Source: a virus. From it: a stretch of 27,941 nt of DNA. The translations under genes were made by a program, and so were the position numbers. Shown one piece after another: positions 13,934 to 21,071 of the stretch. The notes beneath the pieces are model-generated. The model saw only the letters and a program-made list of their open reading frames with translations, was not told the origin of the DNA and did no database searches. The stretch is taken from IMG/VR virus record IMGVR_UViG_3300026518_000047, positions 1 through 27,941 of that record; one strand, 5' to 3'. Numbering within the stretch: the stretch's first letter is position 1; each line of letters starts with the position of its first letter.

Positions 13934-14374
13934 ATGGCTACTAAAAAAGAAATCTTCGCATTAGCGATGGTATTGTGTGAACAAGAGGGAGCTTCAGAAG
14001 CTCTAATTAAAGGTCTTACTGATTTACTTGCACCTAAAACAGGTGGGGCTAAAGTTAACGTAGAAGATGTTTTCAATGCAGATGAAAACTTACTACAGTG
14101 TTCTGTATCAGGTGTTTGGTTACCTGCAACTGCTGAGTACTTCTATGAAGATAAATCAGGTAAATCTCCGTTTAATGGTCTTCGCAGATTAAGCCGTCAA
14201 GCTGAGTCAATTCGTAAAACATTTGACAAACAACTTAAAGCATCTAAAAATGCTATTATGGCGGATGTTCTTGATGGTGTTATTTCACCTGAAGAAGGTA
14301 AAGAACGTGTTGAGGAGCTTAAAGCTGCAAAACCAGATTACTCAAGTGTTGGAATTAAAGAAGACGCAGAGTAG
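13934..14374 (+). CDS. Paralogue of the first early protein
   Basis: 146 residues. The ATG at 13934 has AAAGGATAT upstream and fits the N-terminus of the paralogue at 2558; an in-frame ATG at 13874 has only a weak site. The layout matches the early paralogue: an N-terminal helix ending LLAPKTGG (LLKPKNGG in the other), then a small domain (LLQCSVSGVWLPATAEYF) where the cysteine/histidine pattern is mostly lost, then a coiled-coil C-terminus (VISPEEGKERVEELKAAK). As the first gene after P4 it is probably abundant. A role in DNA binding or host takeover is only a guess. Confidence 0.78.
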   Translation: MATKKEIFALAMVLCEQEGASEALIKGLTDLLAPKTGGAKVNVEDVFNADENLLQCSVSGVWLPATAEYFYEDKSGKSPFNGLRRLSRQAESIRKTFDKQLKASKNAIMADVLDGVISPEEGKERVEELKAAKPDYSSVGIKEDAE

Positions 14375-14377
14375 TTT

Positions 14378-14455
14378 CTTAGCTATCTTAGGATAGCTAA
14401 GCCTATATCTTTTGAGCAGTCTTAACCTTATCTAAGGCTGCTCAAAGGTTATAGG
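14378..14455 (+). other. Two tandem hairpins upstream of ssb
   Basis: The first has perfect 10-bp arms CTTAGCTATC (14378-14387) and GATAGCTAAG (14392-14401) with a 4-base loop. The second directly abuts it (14402-14455): its outer CCTATA/TATAGG and inner TTTGAGCAG/CTGCTCAAA blocks pair, with small bulges. Neither is followed by a T-run, so this is probably an mRNA processing or stability structure, or a small structured RNA, not a standard terminator. The rest of the 143-bp gap to ssb holds no gene. Confidence 0.65.
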
Positions 14456-14517
14456 AACCTTAAGTCGTACATACTAAAACTGTATCAAACTAGTAAAACT
14501 TATAAAAAGGATAAAAC

Positions 14518-15162
14518 ATGGCTACAAAAGTTAAAACAAAAGTTGGCGAACTTAAATACGTATTCATAGATGGTGAAGGTAAAAACAATGCAATGCCTGG
14601 TGAAGAACCACGTTTTCAATATACTGTTAGTTGGGTTGCTAAGAAAGACGGGCCTGAGCATAAAGCTCTATTAGCACTTATTGATGCTGAATGGAAAGAG
14701 TATAAAGAGCGTTTTGGCGTTAAAGGTCTTCCAAAGACTAATGGTATCAAAGAAGAGTTAATTAAAGACCCTAGTGGTGAAATTGACCCTGCAACTGAAG
14801 ATATTCGTAAAATTCCAAGTGGTAATGTAATTGCAACGTTTAAAACAAATACTAAATGGCCTGATGGTAAACCACAAGTAGTTAAAGTCTTTGACCATAA
14901 AGGTAATGATATTACTACAGCTGTTACTAATGCTGAGTGGTCAATTGGTAATGGTTCTACTGGTATAGTTCATGGTTCAGCCACAGCTAATAACACTGGT
15001 GGTACTCATAAGGTAACATTATATCTTGCAGCTGTTCAACTTGCTAAATTAGTTAAGTATGAAGGTAATGATGTTGATGCTGATGAGATCGAAGGTGAAG
15101 ATATAGATTTAGGCGAGGAGGCTGTTGCAGCTATCTCTGAAGGTGAAAAACCAGCACTTTAA
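14518..15162 (+). CDS. T7 gp2.5-like single-stranded DNA-binding protein
   Basis: 214 residues with AAAAGGATAA upstream. It coats single-stranded DNA at the phage fork and would bind the polymerase through its tail. The sequence fits the DUF2815/gp2.5-like OB-fold family: a basic N-terminus, central beta-rich part with FKTNTKWPDGKPQVVKVFD, AEWSIGNGSTGIVHGS and HKVTLYLAAVQL, then a strongly acidic C-terminal tail (DVDADEIEGEDIDLGEE) typical of SSBs. The tail ends in KPAL rather than in an aromatic residue as in T7 gp2.5. Its position between a structured leader and a terminator just before the polymerase suggests it is expressed more strongly than the polymerase. Confidence 0.85.
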   Translation: MATKVKTKVGELKYVFIDGEGKNNAMPGEEPRFQYTVSWVAKKDGPEHKALLALIDAEWKEYKERFGVKGLPKTNGIKEELIKDPSGEIDPATEDIRKIPSGNVIATFKTNTKWPDGKPQVVKVFDHKGNDITTAVTNAEWSIGNGSTGIVHGSATANNTGGTHKVTLYLAAVQLAKLVKYEGNDVDADEIEGEDIDLGEEAVAAISEGEKPAL

Positions 15163-15168
15163 TAAATT

Positions 15169-15199
15169 GCGGTTGGCTCAGGTCAATCGCTTTTTATTT
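15169..15199 (+). terminator. Intrinsic terminator between ssb and polymerase
   Basis: A 9-bp stem, GCGGTTGGC (15169-15177) with GTCAATCGC (15182-15190) including two G-U pairs, and a short loop, is followed by TTTTTATTT. This is the best rho-independent terminator in the window. It probably cuts transcription after ssb in part, so that the polymerase and nucleotide genes receive only read-through. Confidence 0.75.
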
Positions 15200-15221
15200 A
15201 CATTTATAATGAGGTTCAACC

Positions 15222-16907
15222 ATGTTGAAATATAAAGTAACAAAAGAACTACCGCAATTTAATACTACTTCTCCTGTCTTCTTTGATATAGAAACCGAAA
15301 AACTATATTTAGGTACTAGATTAGTACAAGTCTATCAACCTGACACTTCTAACATAGTTTATATTTTAGATACTGATTTAATTAGTTTAGATACTATTAA
15401 AGAGTGGCTTAAAGATAAATGGCTTATAGGTCATGGTTTAACCTATGACTTTGGCACGCTAAATATGACTTCTGCTAAGTTTGATGATACCTTATATTTA
15501 TCTCGTATTGCTTATCCTGAATGGAGAGAATATGGGCTAGATAAAATTATCGATAGAATAGTTCCAGAAGATTTGTATGAAGGATTAGATAAGAAGAAGT
15601 TACAGAAAGCTGGGTTTATTAAAGGTGCTTATTTATCGCAAGCACAGTTAAGATATTCAGCTACCGATGTTTATGCTTTACAATATATCTGGGAACTTAA
15701 AAAGATACAAATTGCTAGAGATAATATGGCATATAAAGTAGATATACTTAATATGAAATATGCTGTAGAGTATCAACAGAATGGCTTAATACCTAATCGT
15801 GAAGACGTTCGTAAAGAGCTAGATAAGCTTGAAGATAAAATTGAAGAAAACTATCAAATTCTAAATGGTGTAAATTGTAACTCTTATAAGCAAGTAAGAG
15901 AAGCACTTAATAGTAATGAGTCTTCTAAAGAATATCTTATTAAAGTTATATCACAGCAAGGTCCTAAGGCTACATTAGCTAAAGCTGTATATGACCAACG
16001 TCGACTACTTAAACGACGTACTATGCTAGAGTCTTATAATAAACCAATAGTATATACTAAGTTTAATGTTGCTGGGGCTATTACAGGTAGGTTCACTAGT
16101 ACTGGTGGCGACTTAGACAATGGTATAAATGCCCAGCAAATTCCACGAGACTTACAATACATATTCAATCAAAATACTGAAGATACTGTAGTAGTACACG
16201 CTGATTATTCTACCGCAGAACTTAGAGCTGGTTGTAGTATTATGCGTGATGAGACTATGTATCAACAGCTTAAAGATGGCATAGACTTACATAAGGTTAG
16301 TGCTTCTTTGGCCACTGGTAAGCCTTTAGAAGACATTACTAAAGAGGATAGACAAAAAGGTAAAGCAGTTAGTTTTGGTTTTATTTTTGGTATGTCAGCA
16401 GCTTCATTCGTTGAGTATGCTTATGTTAACTATGGGGTTATATTTACTGAAGAAGAAGCTAAAATCATTAAGTCTAAATACAATAGTATGTATACTGGGA
16501 TTAGTGCATACCATAAGCTTAAATGGAATACTTATAAAGAGACTCCAGCAGTAACACCTCTAGGGCATATTTGTATGTCTAGGCTTGGTACTGATGCTAT
16601 TAATCATGCCACTCAAGGCGGTATAGCAGAGACTATGAAACTAGCGGTACATTACTTATGTAAAGACTATCCAGAGGCTACTAAGTATATCTTCAATATA
16701 GTACATGATGCAGCTTATATGAGGGTACCAGTAGGAACCCAGAAAGTATGGGCCGATAGATTAGTTAAAGCTATGTTCAAAGGGTGGAAAGAGATTTGTA
16801 AAGTTGAAATGCTTTACTATAAAGATATACCAATGGGTGTTGAGTATGAGTATATAGACCCGGATGGTACTTATGTATGCGAGGAAATATTTGATGGAAA
16901 TAGTTGA
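15222..16907 (+). CDS. Family A DNA polymerase with 3'-5' exonuclease
   Basis: 561 residues, the replicative polymerase and shorter than T7 gp5 (about 700). Exonuclease motifs are all present: Exo I FFDIETE, Exo II GHGLTYDFGTL, Exo III YSATDVYAL. Polymerase motif A is HADYSTAELRAG. Motif B, RQKGKAVSFGFIFGMS, has Phe385 at the Pol I 762 position and Phe389 at the Tyr766 position. Motif C reads VHDAAYM: the metal-binding D496 is kept, but the usual following Glu is Ala497. The shorter length suggests that the T7 thioredoxin-binding loop is absent. The following gene overlaps by 14 bp. The family is certain; the substituted residues may affect fidelity or metal binding. Confidence 0.95.
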   Translation: MLKYKVTKELPQFNTTSPVFFDIETEKLYLGTRLVQVYQPDTSNIVYILDTDLISLDTIKEWLKDKWLIGHGLTYDFGTLNMTSAKFDDTLYLSRIAYPEWREYGLDKIIDRIVPEDLYEGLDKKKLQKAGFIKGAYLSQAQLRYSATDVYALQYIWELKKIQIARDNMAYKVDILNMKYAVEYQQNGLIPNREDVRKELDKLEDKIEENYQILNGVNCNSYKQVREALNSNESSKEYLIKVISQQGPKATLAKAVYDQRRLLKRRTMLESYNKPIVYTKFNVAGAITGRFTSTGGDLDNGINAQQIPRDLQYIFNQNTEDTVVVHADYSTAELRAGCSIMRDETMYQQLKDGIDLHKVSASLATGKPLEDITKEDRQKGKAVSFGFIFGMSAASFVEYAYVNYGVIFTEEEAKIIKSKYNSMYTGISAYHKLKWNTYKETPAVTPLGHICMSRLGTDAINHATQGGIAETMKLAVHYLCKDYPEATKYIFNIVHDAAYMRVPVGTQKVWADRLVKAMFKGWKEICKVEMLYYKDIPMGVEYEYIDPDGTYVCEEIFDGNS

Positions 16908-17769
16908 TATAGATATTGACATAGATGGTAAAGTAATGCCAAAAGAAAATGGTAAGATAGCTCTTATTGATGCTGATACTCTTGCTTATACTAGTTGTCT
17001 ATTAGTAGAGCAGCAAGAGTTTCAGCTAGGCAAAGAGTTTTGTACTGATGAGGAATGGGAAGAGATTATTAAGCATCCTACTTATGATGAAAAAAATCAT
17101 TGCATTTGGACTATTGAGTTAGACCTAGCCTATGATAAAGCTTTAGAGAAGTTACAACGTATTTACGATAAAACTGGTTGTAGGGAATGTGAGATGCATT
17201 TTACTTCTGGTAAAGATAATTTTAGGTATAAAGTAAAATCTGACTATAAGGCTAATAGAACTGGAAGAACCCCAGCAGGCTTAGGAGAACTTAAACGGAG
17301 ATTATTAGATACCTTTGAGGGCACACTTAGCACATCTTGGGAAGCTGATGATGTAGTAGTATGGAAGAAAGAGCAAGACCCTGATAAATATACTATGGTT
17401 GCTATCGATAAAGATTTACTCTATAGTGTTGAAGGTAAGCATTTTAACTACTATGAAAGTAGTAAATTTAAGATAGAAATGAAATGGGTTGAAGTTGATG
17501 CTGAGACTCGCATGAAATGGCCTTATATACAATCAATAGTTGGCGATAAAGTTGATAACATTGAAGGTATTAAAGGTTTAGGCCCTAAGAAGGCTGAAAA
17601 AGTATTTGCCGGGTGTACTACCGAGTTAGAGTGCTGGGAAGCATTAGTTGATTGTTATGAAAGTAATGGTAAGACTATGATAGATGCTTTACAAACTATG
17701 CGCTTAGTAGGAATGCATCAATTTAATGGAAAGGAGATAATATTATGGGACCCTCGGAACTTAGTATAA
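16894..17769 (+). CDS. 5'-3' exonuclease / flap nuclease
   Basis: 291 residues; resembles T7 gp6 and the FEN/5'-nuclease family, which removes RNA primers and degrades host DNA. The ATG at 16894 is preceded by GAGGAAA at about the right spacing. Key acids: IDAD (D26, D28), EADD (E150-D153), DKD (D172, D174) and the helix-hairpin-helix GDKVDNIEGIKGLGPKKAEK (GD at 217-218). The arch region includes YKVKSDYKANR. The C-terminus overlaps the next gene by 25 bp, and the pol, exo, TS-like order is compact and typical of replication-plus-nucleotide operons. The assignment is well supported. Confidence 0.92.
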   Translation: MEIVDIDIDIDGKVMPKENGKIALIDADTLAYTSCLLVEQQEFQLGKEFCTDEEWEEIIKHPTYDEKNHCIWTIELDLAYDKALEKLQRIYDKTGCRECEMHFTSGKDNFRYKVKSDYKANRTGRTPAGLGELKRRLLDTFEGTLSTSWEADDVVVWKKEQDPDKYTMVAIDKDLLYSVEGKHFNYYESSKFKIEMKWVEVDAETRMKWPYIQSIVGDKVDNIEGIKGLGPKKAEKVFAGCTTELECWEALVDCYESNGKTMIDALQTMRLVGMHQFNGKEIILWDPRNLV

Positions 17770-18455
17770 AATATAAAGAATTAGTGAGAACTATTCTTAG
17801 CTATGGTACTATACAAGATTGCCGTAATGGTAAGCAATATATAATTCCTAGTTATAGTTTTACTATTCAAAATATGAAAGAACGACACGAGTTAAAGCTA
17901 CGTAAAATGTATTATAAAGGTGTACTAGGTGAGTTTAATACACTTATAGACCCTAAGCCACTAACTAATGTGGACCAGTTTGAAGCTAATGATTGTAATT
18001 ACTGGAAGGACTGGGCTGGACCTAATGGTGAGTTAACCCTAGATTATCATGATGAGCTACATCCAGCTTTAGCTAATGTTATCCAGCAAATTAAAAATGA
18101 TCCAACTAGTAGAAGACATGTAATTAGTCTTTGGAATAATGAGCATGCTTTTGATGGCTCACTTAGTTTACATTGTTGTTGGCATAATCTAACATTTAGT
18201 GTTATTAATGGAGCACTACATCTTACTTGGACTCAACGTAGTGTTGATACTATGGTAGGATTGCCTAGTGACATATATCTTGCATACCTCTTTATGAGAT
18301 ATGTTTCATTACACTGTGGCTTAGAGATAGGTAGTTGTATGTTTGCATTAAGCAACGTTCATATTTATGAAGAGCATGTAGTAGGAGCCAAAGAACTTCT
18401 TAAAAGAACTGAAGCTGACTATGATAAACCACTTAAATTTCAATTAAAGGCTTAA
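17745..18455 (+). CDS. Thymidylate-synthase-family enzyme, predicted dCMP-specific
   Basis: 236 residues in the TS/dCMP hydroxymethylase family. The phosphate-binding SRRHVISLWN, nucleophile Cys145 (HCCWH), QRSVD and HIY are all present. At the base-recognition site, RSVDTMVGLPSDI aligns without gaps to the TS motif R-S-x-D-x-x-L-G-L-P-F-N-I: the conserved Asn is Asp176 and the preceding Phe is Ser175. In this family Asn gives dUMP specificity and Asp gives dCMP specificity (T4 dCMP hydroxymethylase; engineered Asn-to-Asp TS). The product is therefore predicted to be 5-hydroxymethyl- or 5-methyl-dCMP, not dTMP. The usual His after the catalytic Cys is Trp146. It overlaps the exonuclease gene by 25 bp. 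dUMP activity is not excluded. Confidence 0.88.
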   Translation: MGPSELSIKYKELVRTILSYGTIQDCRNGKQYIIPSYSFTIQNMKERHELKLRKMYYKGVLGEFNTLIDPKPLTNVDQFEANDCNYWKDWAGPNGELTLDYHDELHPALANVIQQIKNDPTSRRHVISLWNNEHAFDGSLSLHCCWHNLTFSVINGALHLTWTQRSVDTMVGLPSDIYLAYLFMRYVSLHCGLEIGSCMFALSNVHIYEEHVVGAKELLKRTEADYDKPLKFQLKA

Positions 18456-18457
18456 CT

Positions 18458-18814
18458 ATGAAAGTAGGAACTATATTACTTACTAAAAGTAATAAATATG
18501 TAGATGATAATGGTAATTTACCAAAGCGTCCCAGGTTTGATAAAGACCTATTAAAAGGGCTACTAAATGTAGAGGTGGTAACAGTTTCAGAGAAAGCTTA
18601 TAATATGTTACCACCATCAATGCAAAAACTTGTGCTCTGTTTAGGTAACGATTTTAGTATTTTCCCAATTACTATTGAAGAATTAGAGAATACTAGTTTG
18701 TTAATAGTAGTTAGAAGTACAGAAGATTTTGAAGGGGGTAAAGAATTTAGATTAGATAATTTTAAACAATTAGTAAAGGATAGAAGGATTGAACTATGGG
18801 TGAAAAAGAATTAG
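18458..18814 (+). CDS. Possible DHFR-like remnant or unknown protein
   Basis: 118 residues, two bases after the TS-like gene. NGNLPKRPRFDKDLLKGLLN, then EVVTVSEKAYNMLP, follows the order of the dihydrofolate reductase N-terminal half (N-x-x-P-W...D...FK...MG...T...LP), but without the W, T and MG signature residues and about 40 residues shorter than usual. It could be a degenerate DHFR-fold protein, an unrelated small protein, or one with a new function. DHFR is often paired with TS, which supports the idea weakly. The downstream gene overlaps it by 19 bp. Confidence 0.4.
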   Translation: MKVGTILLTKSNKYVDDNGNLPKRPRFDKDLLKGLLNVEVVTVSEKAYNMLPPSMQKLVLCLGNDFSIFPITIEELENTSLLIVVRSTEDFEGGKEFRLDNFKQLVKDRRIELWVKKN

Positions 18815-19407
18815 AGCAAGAAGCTTTAAAAGAGGCTGCAAAATCACTATGTAAAAAACGTAAAGTAGGTGCTATTATAGTTGATATAGACGGTAATATA
18901 CTTAGCCGTGGTCATAACTATAATATAGCACCAGGTGAGGTAGAGTGTGAAAGTCCTAATGGAGAAACACTAAATTCTATAATTCATGCTGAAGTAGCAG
19001 CTATAGATGTATTAAGTCCAGCTTTAGAAGACCTAGCAAATACTATATTCGTTACTCACTTCCCATGTGAGAATTGCCAAAAAGAAATTAATAAACTTGG
19101 GCTACAAGTTAAAGTAGTAACTGAGTTTATGAAGTTTGACAAGGGGAAGTTACGTTATAGTTTGATACCACCTGAGGCTATGAGGGCCTTAGCAGAGGTA
19201 TTAACTTATGGCGCTAAAAAATATAAGCCAAATAACTGGCAGCAAGTAAATGATACATCAAGATATGTAGATGCCTTATATCGCCATCTAGAAGCTTGGA
19301 GAAGTGACGAGAAGGTTGATGAAGAGAGCGGGTTACCACATTTAGCACATGCTTTGACTAATATCGCATTTTTAATCTATTTTGAGACTGATAAATCTCA
19401 AAATTAG
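18796..19407 (+). CDS. Deaminase fused to dNTP diphosphohydrolase-like domain
   Basis: 203 residues in two parts. Residues about 1-110 form a dCMP-deaminase-type domain with the zinc motif HAEVAAID (H64, E66) and PCENC (C91, C94), and no other known insert. Residues about 113-203 (KFDKGKLRYSLIPPEAMRAL, then YGAKKYKPNNWQ, RHLEAW, GLPHLAHAL) match the phage dATP/dGTP diphosphohydrolase N-terminal-type domain (DUF5664). The fusion would turn dCMP into dUMP and hydrolyse a dNTP in one protein, both altering the pools used by the TS-like enzyme next door. The start has AAGGA upstream. Substrates are inferred from family only. Confidence 0.82.
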   Translation: MGEKELEQEALKEAAKSLCKKRKVGAIIVDIDGNILSRGHNYNIAPGEVECESPNGETLNSIIHAEVAAIDVLSPALEDLANTIFVTHFPCENCQKEINKLGLQVKVVTEFMKFDKGKLRYSLIPPEAMRALAEVLTYGAKKYKPNNWQQVNDTSRYVDALYRHLEAWRSDEKVDEESGLPHLAHALTNIAFLIYFETDKSQN

Positions 19408-19408
19408 T

Positions 19409-19489
19409 CCCATATCTCACATATATGGGATTAAAAATTTTGGCTAAGATATTTCATCATATGATAAATTTAATCGTCTCACGGACGAT
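19409..19489 (+). promoter_or_regulatory. Hairpins in the gap before the XRE regulator
   Basis: The first hairpin pairs CCCATAT (19409-19415) with ATATGGG (19423-19429) and is followed by ATTAAAAATTTT, so it may be a weak terminator after the deaminase fusion. A second pairs ATCGTC (19473-19478) with GACGAT (19484-19489). Between them is the palindrome-like TCATCATATGAT. They may be operator and leader elements of the small regulator that follows. No clear TATAAT box is seen. Confidence 0.5.
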
Positions 19490-19516
19490 AATCAATATCA
19501 ATTTAAAGGAGAGTTA

Positions 19517-19747
19517 ATGAAGATAGAAGACTATGTGAACAAAAAGTTCGAAGAAGACCAGCTTGGTAGAGAGATAGCTGAGCATTTAGGTATATCAGTA
19601 TCTATGGTTTCAGCCTATAGAAAGGGTGATTATAATCCTAGTTTAGAAGTTGCTAAAAAGATATATGCTATGGAAGGAATAGTGTTTCACCCATTTAGTA
19701 AAGAAGGACTTGAAGAAGAAATAAGAAAGGATAGAAGATATGCGTAA
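19517..19747 (+). CDS. XRE (Cro/CI-type) helix-turn-helix regulator
   Basis: 76 residues with AAAGGAGAG upstream. Residues about 17-37 (GREIAEHLGISVSMVSAYRKG) form a clear lambda-repressor-like HTH, and the rest of the five-helix fold follows (DYNPSLEVAKKIYAM). It is a single domain with no sensory or dimerisation extension visible apart from a short acidic tail. It could regulate the nucleotide operon or act as a Cro-like switch. The preceding gap carries inverted repeats that might be its operator. It overlaps the next gene by 8 bp. Confidence 0.85.
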   Translation: MKIEDYVNKKFEEDQLGREIAEHLGISVSMVSAYRKGDYNPSLEVAKKIYAMEGIVFHPFSKEGLEEEIRKDRRYA

Positions 19748-20273
19748 TTTAAAAGAACTACAAGAAAAGACACTAACTTGGGCTCACCAAAGAGGAATTC
19801 TAACTAACGGTAAGGCAACTACACAAGCCTTAAAATTAGTTAGCGAGGCTGGAGAGCTATGCCAACATCACCTCGAAGCTAAAGACATTAAAGACGACAT
19901 AGGAGATTGTTTAGTTGTACTTACTAACTTATCTTCCTTGACTAAATGTGACTTTGATGCTTCTATAGCCATCAAGAATAAGCCGGTATTAGTTGGAGAT
20001 ATCTGGTATATGATAGTTAAGCTTAACTCTATATTAGGTAACTTATGTGATAATGTAGCTAAAGATCTTTCTATAGAGGCTGAGATATATTATTCTTTCT
20101 ACATCTTGACTGCTATTGCTGATTTAAAAGATACTACACTTGAAGAGTGTTGGAACCTAGCCTATAATGATATTAAAGACCGTAAAGGTTTCTTAAATGC
20201 CCAGGGTAATTTTATTAAGTCTACAGATGCAAACTATGAACAACTCCTTATGGAATTTGAGGCAGGTAATTAA
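19740..20273 (+). CDS. MazG-like nucleotide pyrophosphohydrolase
   Basis: 177 residues; hydrolyses a (d)NTP to the monophosphate and pyrophosphate. The metal-binding E-x2-E (SEAGE, E36 and E39) and the later D-x2-D (DDIGD, D53 and D56) are present, with the WAHQRGILTNGKATTQALKL start seen in phage MazG-like proteins. The C-terminal ~100 residues are longer than a minimal MazG and include a helical repeat that may complete the dimer. It lies in the nucleotide cassette with the TS-like enzyme and deaminase fusion, and would help reshape the dNTP pool. The precise substrate cannot be read from sequence. Confidence 0.82.
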   Translation: MRNLKELQEKTLTWAHQRGILTNGKATTQALKLVSEAGELCQHHLEAKDIKDDIGDCLVVLTNLSSLTKCDFDASIAIKNKPVLVGDIWYMIVKLNSILGNLCDNVAKDLSIEAEIYYSFYILTAIADLKDTTLEECWNLAYNDIKDRKGFLNAQGNFIKSTDANYEQLLMEFEAGN

Positions 20274-20410
20274 TGGTTTACTGCGAGATTAAACGTAATA
20301 TAGATGGGAAGTTTGAGCTGTATATCCAGGGTGTTCGTAAGGGTATCTATGGTACAGCTGAGAAAGCAGCCTTTAAGGCTAGTAAGTATTTCAAGGGACA
20401 ACAATGTTAG
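20273..20410 (+). CDS. 45-residue unknown protein
   Basis: Starts one base inside the MazG-like stop and has GAGGCAGG upstream. A beta hairpin (YCEIKRNIDGKFELYIQG) is followed by a basic helix (EKAAFKASKYFKGQQC). No motif is recognised. It overlaps the following membrane protein by 7 bp. Confidence 0.55.
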   Translation: MVYCEIKRNIDGKFELYIQGVRKGIYGTAEKAAFKASKYFKGQQC

Positions 20411-20580
20411 TATCTATATTTATATACTTATATGCTGGTATGGTAATAGCTACTATACTAGATGAAAATGTTGAGAAGCTAGATTGGAAACACTTCACTT
20501 TAGTTTCTTTATTTTGGTTACCATTAGCAGTAGTTACTACTATTGTGTGGGCATATCAAAGAGTTAAGGAATACCTATGA
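20404..20580 (+). CDS. 58-residue two-helix membrane protein
   Basis: Preceded by CAAGGGAC. Two hydrophobic segments, LVSIFIYLYAGMVIATIL and TLVSLFWLPLAVVTTIVW, are separated by a short acidic turn (DENVEKLDWKH). It is probably an inner-membrane hairpin protein. It ends in the ATGA overlap with the nuclease gene. Function is unknown. Confidence 0.65.
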   Translation: MLVSIFIYLYAGMVIATILDENVEKLDWKHFTLVSLFWLPLAVVTTIVWAYQRVKEYL

Positions 20581-20867
20581 CTGAACAACAAATACAAAAG
20601 AAGATTACATCATACCTTGAGCAAGAGGGGTACTATGTGGTTAAAGTTATTAGTGCCTCTAAAGCTGGTGTTCCTGATGTATTAGCTTGTATAGAAGGAA
20701 GATTTGTTGCTATTGAGGTTAAAAAGCCTGAGACTAAAAGTAATGTTTCTAAGCTTCAAGAGTATAACCTTGAGCGTGTAATTGAGGCTGGAGGTATCTC
20801 ATTAGTTGCTTGTGAGGTAGAACAAGTTAAAGCTACAGTTAGTTTAATTAAAAAGGACATAGTATGA
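20577..20867 (+). CDS. VRR-NUC domain nuclease
   Basis: 96 residues, the whole length of a VRR-NUC domain, a PD-(D/E)xK-type nuclease family often linked to DNA repair or Holliday junctions. The sequence has the characteristic gvPD (AGVPD, D34), then E-x-K (IEVK, E47 and K49) after a beta hairpin, and the SKLQ...AGG tail (NVSKLQEYNLERVIEAGG). Phages encode it next to helicases, as here before the SF2 helicase two genes on. It may resolve recombination or replication branches before packaging. Start in ATGA overlap. Confidence 0.88.
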   Translation: MTEQQIQKKITSYLEQEGYYVVKVISASKAGVPDVLACIEGRFVAIEVKKPETKSNVSKLQEYNLERVIEAGGISLVACEVEQVKATVSLIKKDIV

Positions 20868-21070
20868 TACCAGAAATAATTAAAGAGTTAATAGAACAAT
20901 TTGCTGTAGAGTATGATGTTATGCCTAATAGACTTCTTATAACTCCTAAAGCTCATAGGTCTCTCAAAGATGAACTTGGTACTAGAGTTCCTATCTCTGA
21001 GATTTTAAAACTAAAAGTTATAGTTGTATCTTCTGATACTGATATTCAGGTTGCATTAGTAAGGGATTAA
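20864..21070 (+). CDS. Small unknown protein
   Basis: 68 residues, starting in ATGA overlap with the nuclease. A helix (PEIIKELIEQFAVEYDVMPN) is followed by mixed beta strands (KLKVIVVSSDTDIQVALVRD). No recognised motif. Its coupling to the VRR-NUC gene suggests a related role, but this is only positional. Confidence 0.6.
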   Translation: MIPEIIKELIEQFAVEYDVMPNRLLITPKAHRSLKDELGTRVPISEILKLKVIVVSSDTDIQVALVRD

Positions 21071-21071
21071 T

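Noticed and set aside
14378-14455. tRNA or tmRNA-like gene
   Set aside because: Two stacked hairpins only; no cloverleaf, anticodon arm, T-loop consensus or CCA end can be drawn.
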